The notes beneath the pieces were generated by a model. That model saw only the letters and a list, made by a program, of their open reading frames with translations, made no database searches and had not been told where the DNA came from. A DNA stretch of 64,000 nucleotides from Parietaria judaica (Eukaryota > Streptophyta > Magnoliopsida > Rosales > Urticaceae), in contig OX940864.1 of NCBI GenBank assembly GCA_954871525.1, forward strand, positions 2,598,001 through 2,662,000, written 5' to 3'. The stretch's first letter is position 1, and every line of letters begins with the position of its first letter. A program made the position numbers and the translations under genes. Of the stretch, positions 11,067-23,558 are shown in pieces.

Positions 11067-14000
11067 TGCGATTCACCTCTCTCTGATCTCTCCTTTACAA
11101 TCTTATTCTGTGCATTAGGATTAGACGTGACTTCACAAAAACCCTTGAACAGGGACGAACAAACAAGAACACGATCGATTGAAATCTAGGGTTTGCAACG
11201 AAAATGATCGTAAGAAGAGAGAAAGAGTAATGAATTTCATGAACGTTATGGTATTGCTTTGGTAAGGAGAGAATAAGAGAGAAGAGAGCCATCTTTTCCG
11301 CACTACCAAGCGCTTCCTTCTGATTTTTTTTTTAATAATTATTATAATGTATACATAATAAATAGCTTATTAATTAGCCACGACCATATATAAATAAATA
11401 AATGTATATATATATATACATATATATTTATAGCCTATGTAATATATAGGCTTAGAGTTATTTAATTACTATATCTCATGCATCAAAACAAAGAAAATAT
11501 TTTAAAAATTTCAATTTGCTCAATTATAGTTTGCGGACTTAAGCAACACAAATAAAATATCACTTCCCTAATTTTTTTACCTTGATATTTGAGCGAAGCA
11601 TGTGCATATGTTGGTGCGTATGTAGCTCCGTTTATGATTAGGAGCATTATACTATTTTTATTCATAGTTCAAGCGACCGTTGCAGACGGGACGTTAATCG
11701 ACGATCTGATTTTACGAGTTAACCGATTACGTTAATAGCGTTGTGTTTGTGTAGATCAGATTTTCCGGCTGACTAATAATCAATGGATATTACGTAAGTT
11801 AATCTTATATACAAATATCAATAGTTTTAAAATTAATTGATTTATAAATTAAATCACTTTTAGGTATTTTGATTAAAAAGTTAAAATTTTACCTGCTTGA
11901 GAGCAATTACCAAGAAGATAATTTATGTTTTTATTTTATTACTTTTCAAAGAAATGGAGTGACATGGTTTCAGTTGTCTCTCTTTCGCCTTTCAAGTTTA
12001 TTGTTTATAGCTAAGTTAAGATTAAAGTTTGGTCTATTGATTTCTTTTATGAAAATGTCGAAATCTTATATACGTAAAAGTAATTATAATTTTATTTTTC
12101 ATTTAGAGAAGGTGATGATGTGCAGCTAAATGCTAGGTTTAATACACATTTATGGCTTTTAATAGTGACAAGCGGAAGCTCGGATAAATCTTAACAAATC
12201 TCAATTGTTGATTCGTGCGCGACTGCAAATTGGAGATTTTTCTTAATTAACATATATAATGTTTGGCGCATAAATCCTAGATTGAGGGACTCTTTTAATT
12301 GTGATATCCGCTAAGGCGAGAACTCTTTTGCAAGACCGTTTCATAACCCGTCATTCATAACTATTTTAGTTAAACACATTCTGTTCAATCTGCATTTATA
12401 AGATTGTGAGGCATTTCTGTTTGACAATCTCTCTATCTATCTCTCACACGCACACACTCACCTCTGGCAATGACCTTTGCCTCGTTGCGAACTTGCGTGC
12501 TTCTCCGGTGAGTTTCTCAGTCGACCCTTATAACTCGATTTCCACTCGTTGATCTCTTAATTTTTCTATATTTTTCCTTCCTTTCTTTTGAACATCTTAT
12601 CATGAATAATGCTATACTCTAAGGTACTTGGAATCTTCACTTATTTTCAGTGTCAATGACACGTCGTAGTTACCATTGCACATATTTGCATGCCTCAATA
12701 GTTCACAACAGTACACACTCTTCAACGAAGACGACATTTTTATAGGCAGGACCTAGTTACGCATGCATGTATATCTATACATTCTCATACGTTCATTACA
12801 ATTTTGTTCGTATTTATTAGAATATATACTGTGATGATCAACTATTACACATACATCATATAGGGTGTTATGTTAGAAACATGATCAAACTATATTAACA
12901 TGTTTATTGTGAGGAAATAAGAAAAAAAACATAAATAAACATTATAAGCACACAAAAACGGTTTACACAGTGGTCTCTTTTAATGTTTAAATTGCTTTTC
13001 GAACTTGAATTGAATATTAAGTTCAAAACATACAAAAATTAATTGAGGCAAATTCTTAAGGATATATATATATATATATTTCCCTATATATATGTATGTA
13101 TATATATTGCATTAGCCAGGAATATTCTATGAGATAAAAAAAAAAAAAAAATTAAATTGGCCTTATCCACAAGTTTGCTTTGAGCTTACCTCAGCTAAGA
13201 ATTCCTTTCATAGAGCAAAGCAATGCACTAATTTATAAGATTACAATAATTTACGTTCTTAATGTGCTACAGTTAGCTATATATATATATATATATATCT
13301 TCAAGAATCATATTGTTTTAACATCACATAGTTAATTATATATGGATGCGCTGATTATACACATTGATTCTTTTCTATCAAGAATGATCGACAATGCCAA
13401 CTCATATACGTGTGTACATATATATATATATATATATTATTGCAAATTTATGCTACTAGTACTACTTAGAAGTAAGAACATAAGTTTATACTTTTACCCT
13501 AATAAAGTACATCAAAAGCCTTGATACTTCATAAATTAAGCAAACTTTATCACATATACATGTGCATGTTTCATTGAGAGGCACATGAAATCAATTGATC
13601 TTGGTGTCTAAGTGTGTATTATATATATATACCGAATGATGATCAAACCTATAGGGTAACTAGCTAGGTTTAGCATGAGAGTGCTACTTATATATATTCT
13701 GATTTCAAGGTTTTGCTTAGATTTCCTAAGCTAGCTGAAGCTAGGGGATTTATTCTGAAATTAAGACAGTTAATAATATAATCAATGACTATATAATATA
13801 CTAATACGAATATAGAAGAATACACGACAAACTTTGAACGACGGTTAAAATTCGAACGTTTTCATGTGGAAAGTAGAAAAAATATGTTAGCCCGTGGCGG
13901 AATGTACAAAGTTTGAAGGTTTGAACGACGGTTTGCGAAAATCCAACCACCGACAAAATCAGTTTGCAACGGCTAACCTTTAGTTGCAAATTAATACAAA

Positions 14001-14531
14001 CCTATAGTTAGTTTTAAATGCTGCATAATAAGTTGACATTTAGCACATGTATATAGGTTATGACATTCCAGTAATTTAAAATAAAAAAAATAAAATCAAC
14101 CTCTATAGCTAGGTGGAAAAAAAAAAGGCGACTAAACGAGTCTTCGTTGAATTTTCGGTGTTTCTACATGTTGAGAAAAGTTACATATTAGTACTTTTAG
14201 GGCACGGGAATTTCTGAGTTTGGGACCATTCTGCTTTATATATTATCATTATATAGCGTATGCAATTAATCTGAATAATACTAGAAACCTATAGCTGACC
14301 GCTAGGTCATAAATTAGAGCACAAGGCATGAATTACTCAAGTAAAAGAACACATAATTTATAAGGGTTCATAAATATACTAGACATATGTGTGTGTATAT
14401 ATATATATATTTACTTCGCAGAACCAGCTCAGAAACTTTCTGAGCCTTGCCTGCAAAGCGAGCTTAACTAATGAGCAGAAGAGGCACCAACATATATAAA
14501 TTTTGAATGTGCTATAATAACATTGACATTT

Positions 14532-14589
<58 letters not shown>

Positions 14590-15153
14590 GCTGAAAAAAA
14601 TAAATTTCAACCTGTTAAAACATTTATATTTGAGTTATGTAATACGTGTCCAATGCATATGTAGATGAGGAGATTTTTGGTATTTTTTCTTGTGAGAAAA
14701 GAATTCATCTACACATGCAAAACCTAATAAAATGTTATATACATATATATATATGTATATATATTAAATGTAGGTCAATAATAATGTATGACTGTTTATA
14801 TATATACAACACTAGTGGCGTGCCGTATTGTACACGACTGATCAAAGTATGCACTTCAAATTTCCGACATGAATTTAACACCAGTGGCTCTTTTTGCCTC
14901 ACATTTCATATCAAACAAATCCTAATAATATTCAAACCCGAAAACTATTACTCAAGTATTGAACCAATGAGAGCAAAACTCAGGGACAAAAGAGACACAT
15001 TTGCTTCATAATTAAACTCCTATTAATTTCAGTGCTCAATGATATTGCCATTAATTAATAGATGAAAAAAATAAATATAGCTTCAATGGTTCAGTGTCCA
15101 AGATGTGTATATATATATATATATATATTAGGGATGAATTCATGCAAATGTAT
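11067..15153. other. Intergenic region, about 4 kb, no gene recognised
   Basis: Holds the WAT1-related upstream region, then AT-rich sequence with many (TA)n tracts (for example 11405-11428, 13051-13079, 13277-13299, 13417-13437, 14394-14411, 14533-14587 and 15108-15129). A pyrimidine-rich segment at 12430-12530 ends in a short ATG frame and a donor-like CCG|GTGAGT, but no further exon could be linked to it. Part of 15000-15153 is probably 3'UTR of the NGATHA-like gene. Confidence 0.6.
14533..14587. repeat. (TA)n(TG)n compound microsatellite
   Basis: About 22 bp of TA repeats continue directly into about 32 bp of TG repeats. Confidence 0.9.
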
Positions 15154-16263
15154 TTAAGGGTCCAAATCAAAAGACAAGGTGTTACTCGAAGAAGTTCCCA
15201 TGAACTGTGAAAACTCAGTCTGAAAACTTGATGGTCTTGGCAATGGCAATATCGAAGGGGAGTGAGTAGGTATTCTTACTTGGAGAGGATACTGAACCGA
15301 AGAAGACGAAACCCGAGTCTCTACTTGATCATCGGCCGGCCGACACTCCATGTTCACTCCAAACAGCCTCAGCCGCCTCGGCGTCGCGGCCGCCGGAGGC
15401 AGCTGCACCGCCGAAAATTGGTGGTAGTTCATGAAATCTTGATGGAGATTATGATGATGTTGGTAGTGATGTCGGTGTTGGTGTTGTTGTTGTTGTTGGT
15501 GTTGGTGATACGGAATCCCGCTACCGTGGTAATTGTGCAGAAGATTCTCGTAATTCCTGGGCGGCGCGATCGGTACAGAGATCGGCACGGGCAGAGAATG
15601 CAGGATTTGATGATACGGATGGAAATGGTGGTGGTGCTGGTGCTGGTGGTGGTTGCGGCGGCGCCAGTCGATGAAGAGGCGGTCGCCGGCGGCGTTGCGC
15701 TCGAACGAGACAATGTCGCCGGCGTCGAGGCTCTTCTCCTTGACGAAGCGGCTCCAGCCCTTGGTCATGACGTAGCTCTGGCTGCTGTTCCAGTACGAGT
15801 AGCGGAAGCGCCACGACTTCCCGGTGCGGTCCTCGAAGCTCAGGAGCAGGCCCTTCTCGTTCGCGGCCGAGTCGAGCGGGAAGAACCGCTCCGCGTGCTG
15901 CTTCGGGATGACGAGGCGGTTCAGCTTCCCGACGTCGCTCGGCGTCACAACCTTGTCGAACATGTGCTCCCTCGCCGCGGCCCCGGAATCGGCGACGCTC
16001 GGCTCAACAGCCCCCGGGTTGCAGCCGGGTTTCGGAGACAAGTAATCCTTGAGCTGAGGCCAACTTTGTTGATGAGGAGAAGAAGAGGAGGAGCTCGAAG
16101 GAGCGTACAAAGAGAAAGGAAGCGATGATCTCATCATGCTTGTGTTCCTTATCACCACCGGATTCTGATCGACATGAGCATCGTTATCTTCTTGTTCTTG
16201 TTCTTCTTCTCTGCTGTCAGAGTACTGATCCTTTACTAGCTCTTGATCTTGCCCGAACTCCAT
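15154..16263 (-). CDS. NGATHA-like B3-domain transcription factor, single exon
   Basis: A 369-residue intronless protein. The B3 DNA-binding domain is at about residues 100-203: [79 protein letters not shown]3 domains of this RAV/NGA group bind CACCTG-type sites in the nucleus. There is no AP2 domain, so it is not a RAV/TEM protein. A His/Gln-rich tract follows (about 204-275). The motif RLFGVNMEC (299-307) contains the RLFGV repression core typical of NGATHA proteins, which act in style, stigma and lateral-organ growth and recruit TOPLESS-type co-repressors. The N-terminus is acidic, then Ser-rich. GC content is far above the flanks, mostly in the B3 part. Which NGA paralogue it is cannot be decided. 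Confidence 0.92.
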   Translation of the reverse strand: MEFGQDQELVKDQYSDSREEEQEQEDNDAHVDQNPVVIRNTSMMRSSLPFSLYAPSSSSSSSPHQQSWPQLKDYLSPKPGCNPGAVEPSVADSGAAAREHMFDKVVTPSDVGKLNRLVIPKQHAERFFPLDSAANEKGLLLSFEDRTGKSWRFRYSYWNSSQSYVMTKGWSRFVKEKSLDAGDIVSFERNAAGDRLFIDWRRRNHHQHQHHHHFHPYHQILHSLPVPISVPIAPPRNYENLLHNYHGSGIPYHQHQQQQQHQHRHHYQHHHNLHQDFMNYHQFSAVQLPPAAATPRRLRLFGVNMECRPADDQVETRVSSSSVQYPLQVRIPTHSPSILPLPRPSSFQTEFSQFMGTSSSNTLSFDLDP

Positions 16264-16745
16264 GGAGATATGTTGTTTCTTGCTCTGATTCCAAACCCTA
16301 ATTGGGAATAAAAATGGAGAAGAATTTGGTGTGGTATGAAAAAGAGGAAATGATTGTTGGGTATTCCACTTTGAGATCTTTCAAGATCAGATCTTCTTCT
16401 TTAAGCACCAACCAATTCTCAAGCCCTAATAGAGCAAGCTGTTATACAGAGACGATTGAGCTGCTGATACTGAGTATATATAGCTTGACCTATATAATAT
16501 CCATGAATATACACACATATAGAGAGAAAGAGCAGAGAGTAATTGTGTGGAGTGGAGCTTAGCTTTAGTGGTGGAGTTCCATGGAGAGTTTGTTCTTCTG
16601 AGTTTGTGATGATGATGATGAGAAGAAGAGAAGATGAAGAAGAGTGGTGTTGATGCGTATATAGTGTTGGGGTCCCATGAATATTGAGCCTATATCTCTC
16701 TGCCTTTAATGATGCCACATCGTCCTTTTCCTCCACTTTCATAAT
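16264..16745 (-). promoter_or_regulatory. Probable 5'UTR and proximal promoter of the NGATHA-like gene
   Basis: Immediately upstream of the ATG on the minus strand. The segment is rich in GA/CT and TCATCA-type tracts (around 16500-16650), as in plant 5' leaders. No precise transcription start can be read. Confidence 0.4.
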
Positions 16746-16827
16746 TATAACTCTGCTAATTAATTCACTCTACTATTTCATTTTCAGCTTAATATTATTA
16801 ATATAAAGTTAGTAGCGGATTTGGGAT

Positions 16828-17222
16828 GCTAACTATTGAGAGAGGAAAGTTGATTAACAGAATATAAATACGAAGAAAAAAAAAAGAATATGAAATTTAA
16901 CATTTTCTATATATAAAAAAAGGGGGAGTTAGGGTTGTATATGTGTGTACACATTTGGATACGATGTAAGGTTCAACTTACTGAATTTGCCGATAAATCG
17001 CTTGCCGTTTTTTACGGATTTATCGTTTGTTTGCCGTTTTACTGAATTCCGGATAACTAACTATTGGGAGAATTCCGGATAACTAACTATTGGGAGAGGA
17101 AAGTTGATTACAAGAATATAAATACGAAGGAAAAAAAAAAGAATATGAATTTTAACATTTTCTATATATAAAAAAAGGGGGAGTTAGGGTTGAATATGTG
17201 TGTACACATTTGGATACGATGT
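16828..17222. repeat. Imperfect tandem duplication of about 250 bp enclosing a dispersed-repeat fragment
   Basis: The block from AACTATTG through GAGGAAAGTTGATTA to CATTTGGATACGATGTA occurs at 16830-16966 and again at 17083-17222. Between the copies (16970-17060) is a fragment starting AAGGTTCAACTT, related by inverted similarity to 44360-44443. The block CCGGATAACTAACTATTGGG is itself duplicated in tandem near 17050-17095. Confidence 0.8.
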
Positions 17223-18820
17223 ATGTATGTATATATAAAAACCGGATATTTTTTCGGTTTAGGTTATTTTCAGGTATAGTACTATTTTGCAGTCTTTGTA
17301 TTATGTATATATATATATATATATTTATATATATTACTAAATATTCACCTTTTTTTATTTTCATGAAGTGGAATTACTTAGATAATTAATTGATTAAGTG
17401 TCTATTCAGATTACTAATAAGCTATTTCAAAATTGTCGGTATATGTACTTACATTCATAATTAAGTATTCATAATTTCATATGTATATATATATATACAC
17501 ACACATGACATATATACGTGTATATATATGTATATGTATATGTGTGTCTGTAATTTGCAAGGACTATTAAAGACTTCCTTGTGTGAAGTGGACATAACTA
17601 GATTACTCTTTTTAAAGAATAAAATCAATATGGATAAGTGATATCACGATACTAAACACAATTGTATTATACTGTTTGACCGATCCTTACCTGTATTTCC
17701 CCAGTTGAATTACAGCTCTCATCAAGTCAAAAACATTTATTTCCTCTATAATTCATGTTGATGTTGTTGCTGTCATATAAATTATAATTATGAAATAATA
17801 GATATAATTATTGTGATAATTTCATAAGCCATTGAGGAGTAGGGAGGGGGTCAGACCTAGTTTGGTTCGAGTTTTTTGACTTTTAGGTTCAGTGATATAT
17901 ATATATATATATATATATATAATGGATATATATAATGGTCCTGGCACTTCAATTATAAAGAAGAAGAAAAAGAAAAGAAAAAAACCCACCTTCCTCGTTC
18001 GAGCACACCGACTTTAATTGTACAGTTGTTGGTGTCCATAATTCTGATTTATTCCCAAAATATATATATATATATATATATAATTACTTGCAGAATTTAT
18101 TTACCATAGTAAAATCCAATGAATTTATTATTGTTATATAGATAAACTTTATGATTAAAATCATTTATTATTATTATTATAGGGCTTGCAAGTAGTTTAC
18201 TTTGTCATGTGATGCCATAAAAGCTCATATATTTTGTCCCCCTACAGTTCAATTTCTTTTTACGAGACTTATTAATAACTTGTTCAATATTGATATTGTA
18301 AGTGTTTTTAATTAAATATAGCAATATTTTTTCTGCATATTAATTACTCGATCAAACCATGATCGGGTTTGATTGTGACTTGTGTGGGTAATAAATTGAG
18401 GGTACGATATTCAGTTCTTGTCTTCAACTAGCTAATGGGATTTGCGGTTTTTTTTATACAAAAAAAAAAAAAAAAAACAATTATTATGTGTATATTTATT
18501 AGAGTTATATTTAGGAATTATTGTGGCAAAAATATAAAAACTCATTAATAAAGATAACTCAGTATATTTTAAATTTTCAATTGCGTTGATTTTAAGATCT
18601 TAAGTCGTGAATTTATATTATTTATTAGTTTTTTTTTTCATAATCTCGTTTGACCTGTGAAAATGAAGTTATTAAAGACATGTCAAATGAAGTTATTAAT
18701 GAAAGGCCATTTCATATAACGTTATATAACGTTAAGAAGTCAACTTTTTTTTATTCAAAGCACGTCTCTCTTTCTCTTTTATTTGTTTTGATTGTCCATA
18801 TATAGTTGCAATATATAAGG
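17223..18820. other. Intergenic, simple repeats only
   Basis: AT-rich with (TA)n tracts at 17305-17335, 17896-17921 and 18061-18082, and poly-A/T runs (18456-18478). No gene is supported. Confidence 0.6.
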
Positions 18821-19173
18821 GATATAAGGGAAACTTCAATAAGTATGCCCGATGAAGTAAGTTTGAACGAAAAAAATACCCGAGTTTGATAAATTGCAAA
18901 AATATGCCCGTGTAATCCACTTCAACAGTTTTTGCCTTCAGCTGCAACAGTTTTTCAATTATTTTTTTCCAGTTTAATATTTCCTTACACAGTTTTTGCC
19001 TACATTGTTGACAATTTTTTTAGACACAGTTTTTTACTCCATATAAACAGTTTTATGCACCAACTGCAACAGTTTTTTAGCCCATCGGGCATATTTTTGC
19101 AATTTATCAAACTCGAGTATTTTTTCGTTCAAACTTACTTCACCTGGCATACTTATTATTGAAGTAATATAAG
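18821..19173. mobile_element. Short Mutator-like MITE (337 bp) of the GGAAACTTCAATAAG family
   Basis: The element is about 18829-19165. The left end GGAAACTTCAATAAGTATG and the right end, its inverse without the last few bases, form about 80-bp terminal inverted repeats that read through TTTGAACGAAAAAATACCCG and ATAAATTGCAAAAATATGCC. Flanks GATATAAG (18821-18828) and AATATAAG (19166-19173) match at 7 of 8 bases and may be the remains of the TSD. The middle consists of repeated CAACAGTTTTT/CAGTTTTTGCC units. Confidence 0.8.
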
Positions 19174-19320
19174 AAGACAAGGTATGATTTTGTTACAAGT
19201 TTTTTAGTAGTGATGTAATCTCTAATTAGTAGTTATCTTGTATTTATAAATTTAACAGAATATGTTGCGCAGAGAACTCTTGGGAATTGGAATTTGTTAT
19301 ATATATATATATGTTATATA

Positions 19321-20958
19321 TATATATATGGAAACTTCAATAAGTATGTCCGGTGGAGTAAGTTTGAACGAAAAAATACCCGAGTTTACTAAATTGCAAA
19401 GCTATTCCCGAAATCAAATTTAACCCAGGTCTTGGGTTAACTTAACTCACCCTTAGTTTTCACTCTCCCACTCACTCTCCCGCTCACTCTCATTCTCTTC
19501 CTTTCTGCCTCACTCACGAGCTCTCGCTCTCACCCTCAGCCACGCTTTCTCTCGCTCTCCCTCACTGTCTCGCCCTCAGCCACTCTCTCGCTCTCCCTCT
19601 CCGCGTCACCCTCAACCAGCATCCTTGCCGAAACCCAGTGCACAGTCGCCCTCAGTCGCCAAAATCCGCGTCGCCCTCAGTCGCGAGGAGAAGGAGGATG
19701 GTCAGAGTTTGGGCTTCCGTCGCTCGAAACCAGTGCACAGCCCCCCTCGCTGAAACCTTCTCGATCGGGCATTCTCTGTTGCCGAAACCCAGGAAGCTTC
19801 ACCAAAACCTTCGGTATGTTTTAACAATAACAACGAAAATGTTAGGGCACGATTGTGTTGATTTGCTGAAGCAAAATTTGGGCATGATTTTGTTGATTAG
19901 AGCTTGATTAGGGTTTTTAAGGGCTTGATTAGAGTTGTTCCTTTTTTATTTAGGTATGGCCTACATTGTAAAAGAAAAGGATTGGAGATGTGCCCAAGTA
20001 TGGTGCCCGTCCGCGAAAGGAGTGGTTCAAATTGTATACACCTTGGTGGCACACGATGTTATGGATCGAGAAGTCGAAGCTCGATTCAGTTACTTGTTTG
20101 ACACGTTCGACCCCTCGGCCCCAATGGGTTTGATCCATCAAATCCTCCTTCACCGAGTTCCGAGCTGTGGAGGCTCGGACAAGCTTTGGTTTAATTTTGG
20201 CGGCGTCATTAGAAAGTTCGGCCCCCGGGAGTTTTGTTCCATCACCGGTCTTAGATTCGATCCCGAATTTAAACCGGAACCCAAGATATCAACTAAAGTT
20301 GTCCCGAAATTTGAAATTATGACTTGGAACCAACTCTATGAAGGTTTCGTGACGGACGATCTTCCCCCGCCTCATAGGTTCCAGTGCGGAATGTTTCTTC
20401 TAATGGAGGGAGTGTTACTTTGCGTGGATGGCCAACGAACTTACCCGCCCCCAGCCTACATTTTTCCTCTAACCGGTTATTTGGCTAAACCGTGGGGTAA
20501 CATTGGGTGGAACCAACTACACAATTTTTTTTGGAACTTCGACTGGAGTGCTAGAGTAAAAAAAATTCATCAAATCGGGCACCTCCGGATATCCGCAGAG
20601 GCGAGGGCTCTGGGGGTCTGAGGCGTGGGTCTGAATAGGGGCGTCGGAAGGAAAGCGTGGTCTGAGGCGAGGGCGCTCGCGTCGAACCACCTAGGGCGTG
20701 GTCTGAGGCAACGGCTAGGGAAAGTGGCGTCGATCGTTGGCTGAGTTTGATAGAGCCACGGGAGGGAAAGAGGAGAGAGTCTACGTGGGGAAAAGAGAGA
20801 GGAAAAAAAAGAATGTTTGGTTTTGGGTGGGTTAAGTTAACCATAGGCTTGGGTTAGAATATGATTTTGGGCATATTTTTGCAATTTATTAAACTCATGT
20901 ATTTTTCCGTTCAAACTTACTCTATCGGGCATACTTATTGAAGTTTCCCTATATATAT
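19321..20958. mobile_element. Mutator-like element (about 1.6 kb) carrying a DUF1985-like frame
   Basis: The element is 19330-20949, with the same about 80-bp terminal inverted repeats as the MITE 160 bp upstream: it starts GGAAACTTCAATAAGTATG and ends CATACTTATTGAAGTTTCCC. Flanks are TATATATAT on both sides (19321-19329, 20950-20958), consistent with a 9-bp TSD but uninformative because they lie in a TA tract. The interior is GC-rich: CT-rich sequence at 19440-19640, a coding-like segment at 19830-20621, and a GC-rich stretch at 20590-20780. No transposase is visible, so it is non-autonomous. Confidence 0.85.
19935..20621 (+). pseudogene. DUF1985-like ORF inside the Mutator-like element
   Basis: A 228-codon frame. 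Its core (RFSYLFDTFDPSAPMGLIHQ, ILLHRV, KLWFNFGGVIRKFGPREFCS, ITGLRFDPEF) has the layout of DUF1985: a short helical N-terminus, a WF.F.G...FG..EF..ITGL block, then an aromatic-rich stretch. In plants DUF1985 is found mainly in transposon-borne proteins with Ulp1-like proteases. The frame has no early stop but ends in unrelated GC-rich sequence, and no protease or transposase follows. It is best seen as captured or leftover transposon coding sequence. A real start is uncertain; GMAYIVKEKDW at about 19952 may be the first native residues. Confidence 0.6.
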
Positions 20959-21680
20959 ATATATGTGTGTGTAAATATACGTTTGTTTTTTTTACACACG
21001 TGGTGAAAATAAGTCTCTTACTAAAAGTTACAGGTTAGACATTAATTAGTTCGATAATCAAACTTAAGAATAGCTTATAATGAAAGATGGATAACCCTTC
21101 AGATGAAAACTATATGAATATGATATTGTTCGATGGGATTTTCTATATATGCTTGTTGCATTAATAAAGAGGAATTGCATATAAGGTTTTTTAGAGAGTC
21201 TTTGTCAAAATGATTCAGAGTATACTTTTTTTTTTTTCGGTTATGAATGTGTTTTTAGGTTTATGATTAACGCGAAAGAGAATGTGTTGGAAGTTTTCTC
21301 TATTAAATGAAATTTTAAGCGTTTATGACGGTTAAATGACGTTAATTACAACCATAAACACTTAGAGACAACTTAGAAACTAACGATCATAACATTTTAC
21401 ATTGATGAAATTAACATTAACTGGGAGACCAATCCCTGTTTCTTGTACGTAGTTTAGTTAAATAGATAACTCAAACGCTAAGCTAGCTAAAGCATAAAAA
21501 GGAATAAAAATGATTGACACAGAGTACAAATTACAATTGTTTCTTTTATATACATAGATATATATATATATATATATATTTCATTGGATAATAAAGGCTT
21601 AAAAATAAAAGTTTCGAAGTTAAGTTCAAGGACATGCATGTGTTTGAATTGAATCGTCCAATTTATCCCGGAAAGAAAAT

Positions 21681-22007
21681 GGTCCCGTTATTTTTCAACA
21701 CCGGAAGTAATCCCCAAAATGCCTTACCCGAGTTAATACCCGGATGACAATTTTTTTTTTTTTTAAACCAGGATCCGGATATATCCGGATCCGGAAAAAC
21801 ACTGATCCGGATATTAATTAACCCGGATATCAAAATATCCGGGTATTTAAAAAAAAAAAAACTTTTGATCTGGGCCGTTGGATCATCAAGATTAACGGCT
21901 CAGAAAATAGATAGATAAATAAATAAATAAATAAAAAACACTAACCCGGATCCGGATCAGTCCGGAATTTTTTTTCCCCGGACCCGGACTGATCCGTATC
22001 CGGGTTT

Positions 22008-22043
<36 letters not shown>

Positions 22044-22091
22044 CCCGGATTGGGTTTTTGACTAGGATTTTGGGGACTAACCGGAAGGGAC
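21681..22091. mobile_element. Probable small inverted-repeat element rich in ATCCGGAT palindromes
   Basis: The left side reads GGTCCC...CCGGAAGTAATCCCCAAAAT. The right side, read in reverse, is GTCCC...CCGGTTAGTCCCCAAAAT, so the ends are imperfect inverted repeats, with a 14-bp gap in the left one. The middle holds many GGATCCGGATA-type palindromic units in both orientations. No target-site duplication was seen, so the borders are tentative. Confidence 0.5.
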
Positions 22092-22861
22092 GAATCACGA
22101 TGCTTCAAATTTAGACAGCGCTGCACAAGTGTAGGCTCTTAATTATAATAAAAATAAGAGCATTAATATAATATATTTTGTAATAGTAGCTAATGACTCG
22201 TATCGAGATATATATTCTCCTTCAATCATCTAGTTGTATTTGGCAGAAACTTTTCAAGTTCCTTATCATCAGCCTAGTAGATTTCTCGCGTTGCTTTCTT
22301 CAGAGAGAAATTTGTCCAAGTATACAAAAACAAAACCCGTCCCATTTAATTTATCAGCATATAATATACGTATGTAGATAGATACAAAAGAGGAAATCGT
22401 ATTCGATATATATATAGAAGAGAGTAAAGTGCCCCATCAAGCTAAGGTACGTCCAAAAGAGGAATCAGTGGAGTGGTCACTACTACTACTAGCTAGTAGT
22501 ACTGCTACTGTATATTTTTGCTGCCCACTTTATTAGGGCATATATATTGTAAAACTCTAAAGCCCTAGCTTATTAATGTGTATGTATAAATTTCTAAATT
22601 ATATCTCGGTATTAAGGGTCATTGTTTGTTCGATTGGAATTAGGGTTTTACTTTATTAATGAGTGTTTATACGTGAATAATGTATGAGTATGGTCATAGA
22701 GATGTGAGTGTTTCTGTGTTTGTGGGTGTGGGGAAAGATAAGTGATAGGCTTGGGACGAGCTAGGTTGCTAGGGTTTAGGACCACATACCTAGAGATGAG
22801 TGGACTGGAGACAAGATAGATAAATATTGAACCAAACGAATCACACAGATATTCATACACA

Positions 22862-22866
<5 letters not shown>

Positions 22867-22899
<33 letters not shown>
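22867..22899. repeat. (TA)n microsatellite
   Basis: About 33 bp of uninterrupted TA repeats, one of the longest of the many TA tracts in this window. Confidence 0.9.
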
Positions 22900-22902
<3 letters not shown>

Positions 22903-23345
22903 CTGTTTCATCTCTCTCTCATTGTGATCATTTTTTTTTCTGCTTGTTCCTTTCTGTTTGTGTACTGTTAGATGTTGGGAAGAACACGAAATGCTGAATT
23001 AATCTACGCAAATTATAATTAGCAACGAGAATATATGTATATATATATATATATATATAACAAGTTTTGACATTATAATGACATATATACTAAAGTAAAA
23101 GTACTGGAAGAAAAAGAGAAGGATAGGATTCATCCCTAGCTAATCCCTGAATCAGAACATAAAATAAGTCATGCGAGAAATAAAATATATAGTACACAAA
23201 GGTCACTCTCGGTTGAGATGTATGTCCCGTTAGTGCTTGCAAATTCTATATAGTCGATCGATATGTTTATATTTAAAAATTAAGACTACACCAACCAAAA
23301 TATATGTGAAATATATACCTAAAAAACTTACAAATTCTATCATTA

Positions 23346-23558
23346 ACCTTGAAGTTTTCATAATTCTCAAAACAACCTTTTCAAATTTCATGTACCAAAA
23401 TACTCCTAACTTGTCCATTTTTCAGAACGCGATATGTCCATTTTTCAGGACTCGATGTGTTCTTTTTCAGGACGCGATATGTCCATTTTGCAGAGTTATT
23501 TTGGTACATGAAATTTGAAAAGGTTGTTTTGAGAATTATGAAAACTTGAGGGTTAATA
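23346..23558. repeat. Foldback repeat with an internal 24-bp minisatellite
   Basis: The left arm (about 23346-23403, from CTTGAAGTTTTCATAATTC to GTACCAAAATA) is the near-perfect inverse of the right arm (about 23497-23553). The loop (23410-23493) holds about four diverged copies of a unit containing TTCAGGACGCGATATGTCC. It is probably the core of a MITE; no TSD was identified. Confidence 0.75.

Noticed and set aside
12430..12530. Possible first exon with ATG and a CCG|GTGAGT donor
   Set aside because: The frame is short (MTFASLRTCVLLR) and no second exon, domain or polypeptide continuation was found.
15262..16128. A 288-codon open frame on the plus strand
   Set aside because: It is the antisense shadow of the GC-rich NGATHA-like gene. 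Its Val/Arg-rich composition has no domain, whereas the minus strand encodes a clear B3 domain.
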